This document shows, in pieces, positions 36,499 to 50,600 of a stretch of DNA of 51,615 bases. Source of the stretch: Anaeromyces robustus. Its lineage: Eukaryota > Neocallimastigomycota > Neocallimastigomycetes > Neocallimastigales > Neocallimastigaceae. Under the pieces are notes generated by a model. That model worked only from the letters and a program-made list of their open reading frames with translations, ran no database searches and was not told where the DNA came from. Made by a program: the position numbers and the translations under genes. Within the stretch, counting starts at the first letter, position 1. Each line of letters opens with the position of its first letter. Where the stretch lies: NCBI GenBank assembly GCA_002104895.1, contig MCFG01000184.1:77501-129115 (forward strand), given 5' to 3'.

Positions 36499-39400
36499 AT
36501 GTTATTTTATTTTAAAAGAAATAAAAATTCACCAAATTCTTCCCCAAGAATTCAATTAACAAGTTTAAATAAAGAATTACATTCTTTAAGAAATAATTCT
36601 ATTGATTTTGCTACAAAATGGCGAAATTCTTATTTAAAATTTACAAATAAATTACAACTTTCAGGAGCATCGGCATCATTTTGGGCTGAAGTAAAAAAAA
36701 AATATAATTATAATATATATAAAAATTTTTTTATATTATATACATATATATGTTTTATTATTATTATTTGTTTTTGTATAATTCTTTTATTAATATGTTT
36801 TATTATTTAAAATAAATCAAATATTTATACTTATATACTTATATACTTATATACTTGTTATTATATAATTGTACATATATATATATATATATTAATATTC
36901 GTTACATTCTACTACTTATTACTTTTATCTTCGAATTTATTAATAAAAACAAATTCATTTACTTATATTATTATTTAATTATTAATTTCATTATATAAAT
37001 GAAATTAATTTGACTGTATATATATATATATATATTTATATATAATTAATTACCATAAAAGAATGAAAATGATAAAAATTTATATGAATGTATAAATGAA
37101 TTATCTATTTATATAACGGATTTTGAAACTCAAAGTAAAACATGGTTAACCTGTCAAAAGAATTGGATTAATCTTTTAAAAGAATTATCAGAAAATGAAA
37201 TTAATTATATTAATAAAGAAAAAGAATATTTTAAAATATTAAGTAAATTACATGATATAACAAAAAAAATAAGAAATTTCGATGAAGAATCACAACAACA
37301 ACCGCAACAACAACAACAAGATCAAGAAAATAATGAAGAGGAAGATGAAAAAGTAAAAGATAAAGAAAAAAAAGAATCTTTTAGATCTAAAATAGAATAT
37401 TTTAATAAAAAACATAAAAATAAAAAAAATAAGAATAATAATAAAAAAAGTCATAATAATAATAATAATAATAATAATAGTGATGATAGAGTAGATGATG
37501 ATGATCCTAGTATAATTATTGTAGAAAGGAAAATTGATGAAAAAATAGATCTAACTAATAATCAAAATGATAATGAGAATAAAAATAAAAATGAAAAAGA
37601 AAAGGAAAAGAAAAAGAAAGCTAAAAATGATTATAATAATAAAAATAATAAAAATAATGAAGTTAATAATAATAATAATAATAATAATGAAAATGATACT
37701 AATCAAAATAGTATTAGTAAAAAGATTCGAAATAAACATTATTCATATGAACATTTATTACATTTACAAAGTAAATTAAAAAAAGAATTTTTAAAATATT
37801 TTAATGATAATCAAAAACAATTAGATACCCTATATTTAATAAAAGAATTAAAAATACCTACAACATTATATAAATTAATAGAAGAATCAAGTAAAATGTG
37901 GAATAAATTTTTAGAAACGTATAATAAATTAGAAGAATCTATTAATAAATTAAAAAATTCAGAATTACCAAATGATATAACATCCAAAAATTCCATAAAT
38001 AAAATAAATTTAAATTTTAATAGTCGTGAAGATGGTAAATAATAATAATAATATTATTAATAATAATAATATTAATAATAATAATATTAATAATAATAAT
38101 ATTAATAATAATAATATTAATAATAATAATAATAATAATAATAGTAATAAATAACAAAAAAATATATTTTATAATAAATATATTAATATATTTTTTTCAT
38201 ATATATAATTAATAAATTATTTTCTAATGATTAATATTGAATACGTCTTTTTGTTATTAATAATATAAAAAAAAATAACATTATTGTTATTATTATGATA
38301 ATAAAGTAATGAATGTTATAAATGGTGAAAATGAATATATAAAAAATTACAATCCTACCAAGAATCAAATAGATAATTTAAAAGAATGGATGAAAAATTC
38401 CTCAAAATGGATAAAAATATTAGAAGAAACTTTTTCCTATCAAAAAAATCATATACAATATGTTAGTAAATGGCTACATGAATCTTATAAAGTAAATATT
38501 AATAATTATATAAATATTACAAAAAATAAATATAGATAAATAAATAAAAAAGGATTATTATACTAATATTATTATAATATATATATAATAATATATCATA
38601 TATTCAAAAATAATAATAATAATGATAACAACATTAAATATAAAAAAAAAAATAACATAAAATAAAATAAAAATAAAGAATTTAATTTTTGAAAAACAAA
38701 TTAGTATGTTAAAATTAAATGATATTGTCAACAACTTTAATAATAATATTAATAATAATAATCAAAATTCAAAAGATACAATATCAATAACAAAAAAATC
38801 TTCTCATTCAGGGAAAATGGAAAAAGAAAATATAGAATTTATAAATACCATTATTAATATTTATAATAATAATTTTAATAATAGTAAAAATAATAAGTAT
38901 ATTAATATATTGAATAAAAAGAGAGGTAAAATTAAATAAAATAAATTATAATAATATTATATATAAGAAAAAAAATTATTATATAGATATATATTATATA
39001 TATACATACATATATTCTTAAAAAATTAATTCTTTTTATTATATTTTATTTTATTTTATTCTATTATTATTGTTGTATATTGTTTTACATATTTATTTAT
39101 ATTCTTATTTTTATTTTATTTTTATTTTTATTTTTATTTTTATTTTTACTTTTTTATCATTTTATTCTCTTCCTAGATGAATTTATAAAAAATTGTGACT
39201 GGCATAAATCTATGAAAACATCATCCCAATCCGATAACAATGATGAAGAAGATGACATTAAGAATAAAAACAAAAATAAAAATAAAAATAAAAATAAAAA
39301 TAAAAATAAAAATACCGATACCAATACCAATAATCATATTAATGATATGTTAAGTACTCAAAAAAATAAATATTCTCATCGACATATCCATCTTTCATAT

Positions 39401-39664
39401 ATATATTTATTTCAATCTTTTGGAGAAATTACTAATACATTAGAAGAAAAAATATTATCAAATGTTAATACATTAAGTCAAGTTTATACTCAAATATTAA
39501 ATCAATATGATGATTTAAAGAAACAAAGTAATTCGGTCTATAAAATAATTAATGGTAAAAAAAAAAAGAAAAAAAAAATATATATATATTATTATTTCAA
39601 TAAAATATTAAATATTAATAATTATTAATGCATTGTTTCTTAAAATAATAATTATTTTATTGAT

Positions 39665-39703
<39 letters not shown>

Positions 39704-40707
39704 TAAAATATATATATAAAAACTAAAAAGACATAAAGAAAAATACCAATGCTTATCATGATGAAAAAGTATTTCATGTTATTAAAAATAATAATAATAT
39801 CAAACGAAAACAATTAAATCAATTAAAAAAATTAAGTCATGAATTTGATTTACAAAAATATAAATTTAATGGATTAATTAAAGAATTTTATCAATTTCGA
39901 CATAATGAAATATCCCAAGAATATCTAAAAATTGTTTATTCTCTGAAATGTAATTCTTATGATTATTTAGATTTATGTAAAAATATTTTATTAGAATATG
40001 ATAAATTAAATAGTAAAAGAGATAATAAAGAAAAAGAATTAATAACAAAAAAATTAAATAAGCTTATTAATAATAATAAAAATGGTAAAATACATATATA
40101 TATTTCATTATTACTATTATTATTATTTTCTTTTTATCTTATTACTAATTCTTTTATAACATTTATTTATTTCCCCACCTTTTTTTTTATTAAATTAGAA
40201 ACTTTAAATAAAAACAAGAAACATTCTAAAGTTAAATCAAATAATAATGATGATAATGATAATGATAATGATGATGATGATGATGATAACGATGATGATG
40301 ATACATTAATAAATAAAAATAAAGAAAGTAAAAAGCATACCAAAATAAAAACAAATAATACAAATGATGATAATGATTATGAAGGTGATATTGATATTGA
40401 TAATAATAATAATAATAATATCAATAATATAAATAAAAATAAAATTAATCATAAATATAAAAGTAAGAATAAGAATAAAAATAAAGATATTATAAGTAAT
40501 AGTAATAGTATTTATGATGATAAAGAATTTATTTTAAATAATATCAATAATAATAAAAATAATAAAATTAAAGAAAAAGAAAAGGATAATGATAAAGATA
40601 ATGATAAAGATAAAGATAAAGAAAATCAAAATGATATTAATAAATATAATATAAAAGATATGGATGAAAAATTAAAAAGAATTAAAAAACGATCTAATAA
40701 AGAAAAA

Positions 40708-40771
<64 letters not shown>

Positions 40772-41906
40772 TAACAACCCTAGATAAAAAGAAAACTAAT
40801 ATAGATCGAAAATCAAGAACCAAAAGATCAAAAAGTAGTAATGATATATTAGGGAAAATAAATAATGATACTAATAATAATAATAATAATGAAAATGAAA
40901 ATGAAAATGATAGTATTCATAATCATCATAAACATCATCATCATCATCACAATAATAATAATAACAATAATAAGAAAAAACGTGGACATGTTCATCATTT
41001 AACAAATTTAACTAGTAAAGAAAAATTAGATATTATAAGTGTTATAGAATCTAATGAACCTTTAGATAATTATGATTTAATTTCTAATCATAATTCTAAT
41101 AATAATAATATTAAAAAATTAAATATGGATTATTATTATCAAAATCCAATGATATATAATTTTGAAGGAATAACTACGACCACGATTAATCAACCTTATC
41201 CTCAATATCATCCAAATAATAATAATTTAAGTAATGAAGATGAAAAACATAATTTTTTAATAAAAATATTACATAATTTACCAAATTCAGTCAATGAACC
41301 TATACCCTTAGATACTAATAAAAGTAAAGATATACATATAAATATATATATATAATTCTTTTTTGTTTTTTTTTTAATTTAATAATATATATATTTCTAA
41401 TTCTTTTTTTATATTATAATATATATATACATACATATATTATTATTAATATACACATATATTATCATTATTATATATTATTTTTCAAAATCCATAATTT
41501 TTTATAAATAGAAGATAAAAATAATAATAATTCTAATAATTATCAAAATAAAAATAAATCCATATTTAATAATATGACAATGACAAATATGATTCCACCA
41601 CCACCTTCTACACCACCTCCACAGTATTCTTCACCTAAATTAAAATCAATAGATTTATATTATCCAGCATCACTAATTAAAACCGAATTTCCAAATTTTT
41701 TAAATTCTAATAATACCTTTAATTCATCACCAACACCAATAAATCATCATTATTATAATTCTAACTCTAATAATAATAATAATAATAACAATGATAATAT
41801 AAATAATATGAATAATATAGATAATATAAATAATAATGACAATAGTAATAATAATAATAATAATAATTATCCATCAGCACCACCAATTGATAAATTATAT
41901 GTTTAA
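36499..41906 (+). CDS. Large coiled-coil, BAR-like protein with Asn/Lys/Asp/His-rich inserts
   Basis: Eight exons by phase: 36499-36690, 37062-38034, 38307-38491, 38679-38925, 39177-39554, 39731-40084, 40199-41323 and 41512-41906. They total 3849 nt, giving 1282 residues, all in frame. Helical blocks alternate with low complexity. The blocks include SLNKELHSLRNNSIDFATKW, then SIYITDFETQSKTWLTCQKN, EWMKNSSKWIKILEETFSYQ, FGEITNTLEEKILSNVNTLS and FYQFRHNEISQEYLKIVYSL ending YDYLDLCKNILLEYDKL. Their spacing and the aromatic/charged pattern suggest a BAR/F-BAR-type membrane-bending bundle, but this is inference. Exon 7 encodes an Asp/Asn/Lys-rich tail with a His cluster (HHKHHHHHH); exon 8 is Pro-rich (IPPPPSTPPPQYSSP) and ends PSAPPIDKLYV. 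The weakest junctions are the acceptor at 38679 (chosen over the nearer one at 38705 because only it keeps phase) and the donor at 41324. Confidence 0.72.
38041..38150. repeat. 15-nt minisatellite in intron 2 of the BAR-like gene
   Basis: About five copies of AATAATAATAATATT followed by plain AAT repeats, beginning almost at the donor site of the second intron. Confidence 0.8.
39665..39704. repeat. (ATTT)n in an intron of the BAR-like gene
   Basis: About ten ATTT units upstream of the exon beginning at 39731. Confidence 0.8.
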
Positions 41907-42400
41907 ATATATTTATTTTATTAAAAAAAAAAATTAGTATAATAATAAATACATAAAATAGAAGTTTTTAATCATTTATATATATTTAATATATTTAATT
42001 ATTATAATAATAAATATATAATATATAAATAATGAAAAAATAAAATTAAAAATAAAAATAAAATAAAATAAAATAAAAAAGATATAAAAATATAAAATAT
42101 AAAAAAGAAAAAAACTAATAATAGTTATAAAAGAATTATGTAATTTTTATATTTTTTTAAATTTTTTTTATCATTTTATTATTTTTTGTTTTTTTTTTTT
42201 AAATTAAACACTTTTTTTTTTAATATTTATTTATAAAATGAAAAGTAAAAAAAGAAAAAAAAAAAAAATTAAAAATAAAAAATAAAAAATATAAAATAAA
42301 AAAAAAATAATAATAATAATTATTTAAAAAAAAAAATTGTAAAAATTAAATTAAATGTGTATATATATATGTATATGAATATATATATATATATATATAT

Positions 42401-42509
42401 AAGTAATGTTAATATTATTGCTTAAATTAATTGTGTTTATATATATATATTATATATATGAATATATATATATAAAAGTAATGTTAATATTATTGCTTAA
42501 ATTAATTGT
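42401..42509. repeat. 34-nt direct repeat, two exact copies
   Basis: A 34-nt unit starting AAGTAATGTTAATATTATTG occurs identically at 42401-42434 and 42476-42509, separated by TA-rich sequence. Each copy is itself an imperfect palindrome (AAGTAAT...ATTGCTT). Confidence 0.85.
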
Positions 42510-43440
42510 TATATGTATATATATATAAAAGAAAAAGAAAAAAAAACAAAAATGAAAAAAAATATTATAATATATCTATATAACTTAATATATATAAATA
42601 AAAAAAGAAAAAAAAGAAAAAAAGAAAAGCTTTGAAAAGAGTTATTAAAAAAAAATAAAATAAAAAAAAAAGTAGTTTTACATATTTAAATATATAATAC
42701 AGCATAATATAATTAAAAAGTTGTATCAAGTAATTATAATATATTATATATTATTATATATTATTATATATATTATTATGTGTTATATATTCCTTTTTTC
42801 CTTAAAATATAAATAAGAAATTTAAATAATGGAAATTATATATATTATATAAAGATAGAGGGGAAAAAATATAAATAAAAAAATAAAAAATAATAAGATT
42901 TACTTTTATTATTAATTATTACTATTAACTATTATAATAATTAATTATTATTATTTTTATTATTAATATTTCTTATTTGTTTTTTTTACTTTTTATTTTT
43001 TTTCTTTATTTCTATAGTTTATCCAAAATATATTATATATATATATATATAAATTACTGATAAATTAACTCATCTCCTAAACCTTATTAATTTATTTATT
43101 AATCTATTGATGTACTTTTATAAATCCAAAAAAGAAAAAAAAAAATATATTCAAATATCTATAATTTCCATTTATATATATATATAAAGATTTCATCCAT
43201 TTCTTTCTTATCTAATTTTTTTTTTTTACTTTTTTTACATGATTTCTCTCATTTTTTTTTTTCCTCTCTCTCTCTCTATATATATATACTTTTATTTTTT
43301 TTTTCTTTTCATTCATCCACTTCCATTTTCCATTTCCATTTCCAATTTTCTATATTTATTTATTTAAAAAAAAAAAAAAATTCCAAACTATCTTTTTTTT
43401 CTTTCCTATTTTTTTTTTTCTCTATCTTTCTACTTTCTTT

Positions 43441-43471
<31 letters not shown>

Positions 43472-43607
43472 TTTTTTTTTTTTCTTATTTTTTTTAGTTT
43501 ATTATAAAATCTTCGAACTCTAATAAAAAAAAGATTGATTTTTTTCTTTCATGTTGTTTTAATTTATTAAACAAATTTTTTATTATTATTTTTTTTTTTT
43601 ATATATG

Positions 43608-43638
<31 letters not shown>

Positions 43639-44113
43639 TTTTTTTTTATATTTTGTATTTATTCTTTTGCAAGAATATATAAAATATGATTTATAAAAAT
43701 GAAAAAAGTGATAAAAATAAATATGTATATAATTTTTTTTGTTGTTGTTGTTTTTTTTGTTTTTTTTTTTTTGTTTTTTTTTTTTTTTTTTTTTTAAGAT
43801 TTTTTTTTTTTTTTTAATAATTATATAATCTATCATAAATTCATATTATTTCTATTTTTATCTACTTTTGTTTCATCATTAATTTTCCAAAATCCTCAAA
43901 CTAATTATATTATAATAATATTATAAATATAATTAATATAAAATAGATTAGAAATTATTTATATATTTACAATTAAAATATTAAATAATAGATTAAAAAG
44001 AAAAAAAATTATTATTAAAAAAAAAAAAATATTAAAAAAAAAAAAAATCTAAATAGTAATTAATAAATATTTTTAAAATAAATAAAAAAAAAATAATAAA
44101 ATATTAAAAATTG

Positions 44114-44115
<2 letters not shown>

Positions 44116-44155
<40 letters not shown>
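44116..44155. repeat. 40-nt poly(T) (poly(A) on the coding strand) beside the IPC synthase stop codon
   Basis: Forty uninterrupted T on the plus strand. Read on the coding strand, the gene ends TAA-CATG-A40. Confidence 0.9.
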
Positions 44156-44159
44156 CATG

Positions 44160-44417
44160 TTAAATTATTTTTGCATCTGTTATATCAATATCTGTCACAC
44201 TTGATGGTGGATCAGTTAAACAAGTTTGATTAATAGTTGATATTTTACCTAATTTATCTAAATCAGGACCATTATTATGAAATTGAGTGGTCATACTACC
44301 TCTTTTATTTATTTCATTATCAACATTTGTATCTGAAATTAAAGAATTTCCATCCTCAACTTTTGTATTAGATTCTGTAATAATAGTAATTTTATTATTA
44401 TCATCATTATCTGGATC

Positions 44418-44460
<43 letters not shown>

Positions 44461-46060
44461 ATTTTATTTACAGAATCACTGAGATATGTACCAAGTTTAG
44501 TATTATTATTTTTATGACTTATTATTTCAAAAACTTCATGTTCACATTTACTTTGATAAACCATAATTGCTCTCAATTCATTGTAATCCTTATGATATGG
44601 TTTCTTAATCTTTAGATATACTATAGCACCTAAAAAACAAACTCCTGCATAAACAAAACCACCTAAAAGATCAACAAAATAATGATGTCCAAGATACATA
44701 GTAGCCCACCAAATCCATGCAACATACATGAAGAATAAAGGACAATATTTTGGATAAATATAACTTAAAAATAACGCTGAATATACAGCAAATCCTGAAT
44801 GTAATGAAGGCCATGCACCCCATGGTAAAGGATTTCCTGTAAAAGTTGTTGTATAAAAATTGATATGGAATAAATCATCAATTCTTTGAAGACCTGCAGG
44901 ATCACCATGCATTTCATAAGTTGCAGGTGTTGTATCGTATTTTTTATAATACCCTAAATAAAATAAAATAAAATAAAATAAATTATTATAAAATGAATAT
45001 TTAAATAAATATTATTATAAATACATAAATATATTGATTCATTATTATTAATTTATATTTGATTATTATTATTATTAATTATTATTATTAAAATTATTGA
45101 AATTTTATTATTATTATTATTATTAATCAATTATTATTATTATTATTTATTATTTATTATTATTATTATTATTATTTATTATTGATTATTGATTATTATA
45201 TAACACGATTATATATCTATTTATAGGAATGAATTCTTACATGGTGGTGCAGTTGGCCAACAAAGTTGAGTAATAACACCTAAAGTATTCATGGTTCCAA
45301 AGAAGAAAAGATAGGCAGAGGTAAAACCAGGTTTATAATATAAAAGTAAATATATACCAACAATAACTGGCATAATATAGTGAACAATACCATAAGGTAA
45401 CCATGCTAATAAATCCAAAAAAACATTTTCATTTTTATAAAAATAAAATGATATTAAACCCAATTTATTTTCTAAGTTATATAAGGTATCTACATCAATT
45501 GGTCTTCTCCAATCCATTGGAATATCTTTAGCTGAAGAAAATAACAATACCCCTAATTAAAAAAAATGTTAAAATAAAGAAAAAAGATATATATATATAT
45601 TATATATTTAATAGTTAATATTTTTTGATATATTATATTATATTATATTATATTATATTATTAATGATTATTTATTATTTATTATTTTTTATATATTTAA
45701 AAATTTTTTAATATTATTATTAATTTATATAGATAGATTTTATTGATAGATTAAATAAAATTCTAATAATAATTATATTAATAATTATAATAATAATAAT
45801 AATAATAATGATAATTAATATTTACAAATGATAATTGGTATAAATGAAAATATAATTCCTCTAGTTTCTTTAAAAAAAAATTCCACAGCTAATAGAATAA
45901 GTGTATAGATAGCTTTAGCTAAAAATGATGGGATGAGAAAATAAATAAATACACCTACACAATTTAAAAGTGCAACAGCTTTAAAATGTGGTTGTTTTGT
46001 TTTTACATTATCCGCATTTGTATAGGACAATAGTAAATATAAGATATCTATAAACTTCAT
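44160..46060 (-). CDS. AUR1: Inositol phosphorylceramide synthase, AUR1-like (PAP2 superfamily)
   Basis: Membrane enzyme that transfers phosphoinositol from phosphatidylinositol to ceramide in the Golgi, the fungal step at which complex sphingolipids are made and the known target of aureobasidin A. Three exons: 45826-46060, 45241-45552 and 44160-44953. They total 1341 nt, giving 446 residues; both introns are phase 1 and each splits a Trp codon (T/GG). Hydrophobic helices fill the first 180 residues. The catalytic region is clear: LCWPTAPPWYYKKYD, GDPAGL.RID, then PSLHSG at 231-236 (PAP2 motif C2) and WWATMYLGHHYFVDLLGG with HHYFVD at 272-277 (motif C3, catalytic His/Asp pair). The tail after about 310 is Asn/Asp-rich and probably cytosolic. 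The stop codon is followed, after only 4 nt, by 40 A on the coding strand. Some fungi have several paralogues, so the AUR1 symbol is by family. Confidence 0.93.
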
Positions 46061-47602
46061 TTTGAATATATTGTATTTGGATATATTGTATTAAAAGAAA
46101 TAAAAAAAAAAACAAAATTTTGAAAATGAAAAAAAAAAAATAAAGAATCTAACGTATGTATGATAACGGATATTATATGTATATACTGATTTTATTACGT
46201 TTCCAAAAAAAAAAAAAAAAAAAAAAAGAAAAAATAATTGTTTATTATTATTTTATTATTTCAAAAATATAAATAATTATTATCTATGAAATGAAGGATC
46301 TTTTTTTATTCTTGCTTTTAAAATAAATTTTCTTTTTCTTTTTTTTTTTTTTTTTATAAAAAAAAAAAATTGTTATTTTGTTTGTTATTGTATTCTTGTT
46401 ACTGTTATTGTTGTTGTTTAAGTGTTGATATGGTTGTTATTGTTATTTTGTTATTTTGTTATATTTTATAACTATATGTGTATATAGTTTATATATATTA
46501 TTATAAGTATTGTATTTACAGAAAAAAATATATATATAACAATAAAAAATTAAATATGTCTTAATAAGCTATTAAATTATATATTTAATAGTTAATCTAA
46601 AACATTATTAAATTATATATATTTTTCCCTTTCAATGGAATTTGTTATTATTAAAGAAATTTGGAATACAATAATTTAAGAAATTTTTATTTCTTTTTTT
46701 TTTTTTTTTACAAAAAAAAAAAAAAAAATGTTTTTTAATGTTTGAATATATTAAATAATAAATAATATTAATGTTTGGAAAATTGTCTCATTGATAATAA
46801 TTAGTTTTTTTTTTTTTTTATAACAATGACTTTTCTATTATTAATATATATATATAAAAAAAAGTTAATTTAAATTAGAGTTTTCATAAAATATAAAGAT
46901 ATAAAATAAAAAAAGTATAATTGTATAATTAAAGAACAACTTTATTGATATACATAAATGTTTCTATATTAATTTTTTTTTATCAAAAGTATTTTAATAA
47001 ATCATTCTTTTTTTTTTATTCAAAAATATAATTAAATAAATCTAATTTATATGAATGATATTGTTAAAAAAAAAAAAAAGATAAAAAATTTAAAAAGGTA
47101 TAATTTAAATATGAATATATGAATAATGAATATCTTTTTAATAATATTTAATAAAATATTATAATTTTTTTTTCTATTCTACTAATTCTATTTCTAAATT
47201 TTTTTTTTCTATATCATATTAGTATTAATATTATGGAATATTATATATATATTGTTATTTGACGATGTAAAATTAAAAAAGAAAATAAGATATTTTATTT
47301 TATTTTTATAAAAATATTTAAAATATTATATTTTTGGTTATTAAATATTTTATCAAAAAATAAAAAAGAAAGAAAAAAAAAATTTTTTTTGACGTTTTTT
47401 TTTTTTTTTTTATTTTATAATATATTAAAAATTTCAATATTAATTAAACTTGAACTATTTTATTTTATATATTAATCATAATATTAAATACTATTTATTA
47501 TATAATAATATTTATTATTTATTTATTTATTATTATTTATTTATTTATCTACTTATTTATTCATTTATTTATATTTATTTATTTATTTATTTATTTATCT
47601 AC

Positions 47603-47661
<59 letters not shown>

Positions 47662-50600
47662 TATTATTATTTATTTAATTATTATGGATTCATTCATTTA
47701 ATTTTAGTTTTAATTTAAAATCAATAAAGTTTTTTTAAAAATTATAATATTAACTTTTTTTTTTTTTTCAACTATTATTATTATTAAAAAAAAAAATTAT
47801 TTTTCTTTTAAATTCTTTTCCAACTTTAATTTATTTTTATTTAAAATTTTTATTATTTTTTTTATTATAAAAAAAAAAGAGGTGATTTTTATTTAATTTA
47901 AATATAATATATTTATCAATTTAATTTCTTTATATTCTAATATATGATCATATAATATCCAATTTTTAAAATTTATGTATATACCATACTTTGTAAAAAA
48001 TAAAAAATAAAATAAAAAAAAAAGATTCATCTATTTTCCATATTATTTTAAATATATTCTATTGATTTATTATATATTATATAATCGATTATTAATATAT
48101 TATGGATTATAATTCTATTTAATTATCTAATAAATTTATTTATTATTATTATTATTATATTTTAAAACAATTTAATTTTTAATATTTTAAATTCTGTATT
48201 TTATGACTTTAATTGTGATTATATTATTATTATATTATTTTTATTGAATTCCTATTAAAAATTATTTATTTATTATATATTGAAATATATTATTTAATTA
48301 TATATTTATTAGGAATTTATTATTAATTGGAATATTAATGATTATAAGGATTAGATTATTTTATTTTTATTATTATTTTGTTATATTTTAATTTTGTATT
48401 AATTTGTACATTTTTAATTAAAGAATGTATTTTCTTTTGTATTTTACAGATTTACATATAAAATTATAAATTATAAATTATAAATGATATTGTTTTTTAA
48501 TAAAAATGATTTAATTATAATTAAAAAATATTTTATATTTTTGTTTTTTTATTTTATTTTATTTTATTTTATTTAAATAAAAAAATATTTTTTTCTCATT
48601 TTGTTATTATTAAAAACTTGATATGATACGATATTTTAACATTTCTTTTTTTTTATATAATTAATTTATTGTCTTTTTTTTTTCTACATATATATATAAC
48701 ATGATAAAAATAAAAAAAAAACTCATAATATTTATATTTATTTTATAAATTAAAAAAAAAAGTCTCTTAAAGTTAATTAAATAAAATTATCTTACCTTAT
48801 TTTCCGGGCTTTAGTTTATTTATACCAAAGTTTTTTTTTTTTATGAACATAAATGTATTTTTATTTGTATTAAATAACAACTATTAAAATTTATTTTTTT
48901 TTTAGTTTTAATAAATGATAAATAAAAATAGTTTTAATAATTTATAATGATTAATGTTATTATTTTTAATTAAAATTTAAATTTAAAAAATAAAATTTAT
49001 TTAAAAAAAAAAAAACCATTATTTTTTGTATAATTATTGATAAATTAATTTTTATTTTGTTATATAATGCTATTGTTTTTTAATTTTTTTTTTTTTAATT
49101 GTTATTATAGTTATTATTATTTATTTGAATAATTTTTTATTTTTATATTTATATGATATTTATAATATTATATAAAGTTGATTTATTATTATTTTATTCT
49201 TCATTTTATTATATTATAAATAATTATTTTTTCGGTTAATATATTTATTATTCTTTTTTTTTTTTTTAATGTTCTACATTTTTTTTTATATTATTTTATA
49301 TTTTTTATTTGTTTAATGTTTATTATTTTTTTTCTATATTTTTTACTTTAATATTAATAAATCACTAATATTAAAGTATATATAGGTATTTTTTTATTTT
49401 ATTTTTGAAATGATTTTATCTATTGAAATCCTTTTATATTTTTATTTTCTTAAAAAAAAAAAAAAAAAGAAGAAAAAAAAAAGGAAAAAAAATAGTGCCT
49501 ACATTATTATTATTATTATTATCATAATTATTATATAATAAATACTAAATTTCTTATCATTATTATTATTATTATATATTATTAGTATTATTATTATATA
49601 TAATACTGAAAAGGGTGAAATTATAATTTCTTATTCATTATTTATTATTCAATATATCATTATTGATAATATAATATACAAAAAGTATATATTACTTTTT
49701 TTTTTTTTTAATATTGAGCTGTTTATATATAAATTCATATGATAATATAATTAAATAAACGAATTATGATATATTATGATTATATTCATATTTATTGTTT
49801 TGTTCTTTTTTTTTTATAAATATTGAATAATGTTATCTATATTTATATATATATGTAAAATAAAAAAAAGGTTTTTTTTTTTTTTAGGAAATTACAAATA
49901 CAAATTTATATTACATTTCATCACTGCATATTTATGATATTAAAAAGTAATTAATTAATTAATTAATTATTTTCATTATTTTCATTATTTTCATTATTTT
50001 TATACACAAGATTTGATATTTTTTTTTATATATATATTTATTAATATTTGTTAATATTTGTTAATATTACTAATGTTTTATATTATTTTATATTATTTTA
50101 TACTGTTTTATAATAATTAAATATGGCAGGTTAAAAAAATATTTATATATTAATTTTATATTACACAAACACAAATGATATATACTAAAAGAGGTTTATA
50201 GAATTAAGAAGGAAGAAGTCACAAAAATCAATTCTTAATACAAATAATTTTTAGTTTCATATATATACTAATTTATAATAATTAATAAAATAAGGGGGAA
50301 AGAAAAAAGAAAAAAAAAGTTATTTTCTATTTTGTTTTGTTTTGTTTTTTTTTTTTTGTAACAAAAATTGAAAAAAAAAATAATAATAAAGATTATTTTA
50401 ATATTTAATTTGTTTAAACCATAGCCATCATTAATCATAATTGTATTTTTGAACCTTAATTAAAGAATCATCAATAATTTTATAATTAAAAAAAAAAAGA
50501 AATTAAAAATTTAATTATAAACTTTTTTCTATCATTTTTAATATATTTTAAAAATTATTAATTATTATTTAAAATATATTTAATAATATATTGAATAATA

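Larger units (their letters stand above)
41907..44159. other. Convergent intergenic region with polypyrimidine block and long poly(T)
   Basis: About 2.25 kb between the converging BAR-like and IPC synthase genes. It holds A-rich DNA (42030-42340), a 34-nt direct repeat (42401 and 42476), a strongly C/T-biased block (43180-43500) with (TC)n at 43263-43278 and 43441-43463, long T runs at 43605-43640 and 43745-43815, and a 40-T run at 44116-44155. No gene seen; the Lys/Asn-only open frame at 43567-43836 on the minus strand is homopolymer noise. Confidence 0.75.

Noticed and set aside
38706-38939. Separate small gene starting at the ATG at 38706
   Set aside because: It joins in phase to the flanking exons of the BAR-like gene when the acceptor at 38677-38678 is used, so it is treated as an internal exon.
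43567-43836. 89-residue Lys/Asn-rich minus-strand open frame
   Set aside because: Poly(A) and AAT homopolymer translation; no start context or conserved segment.
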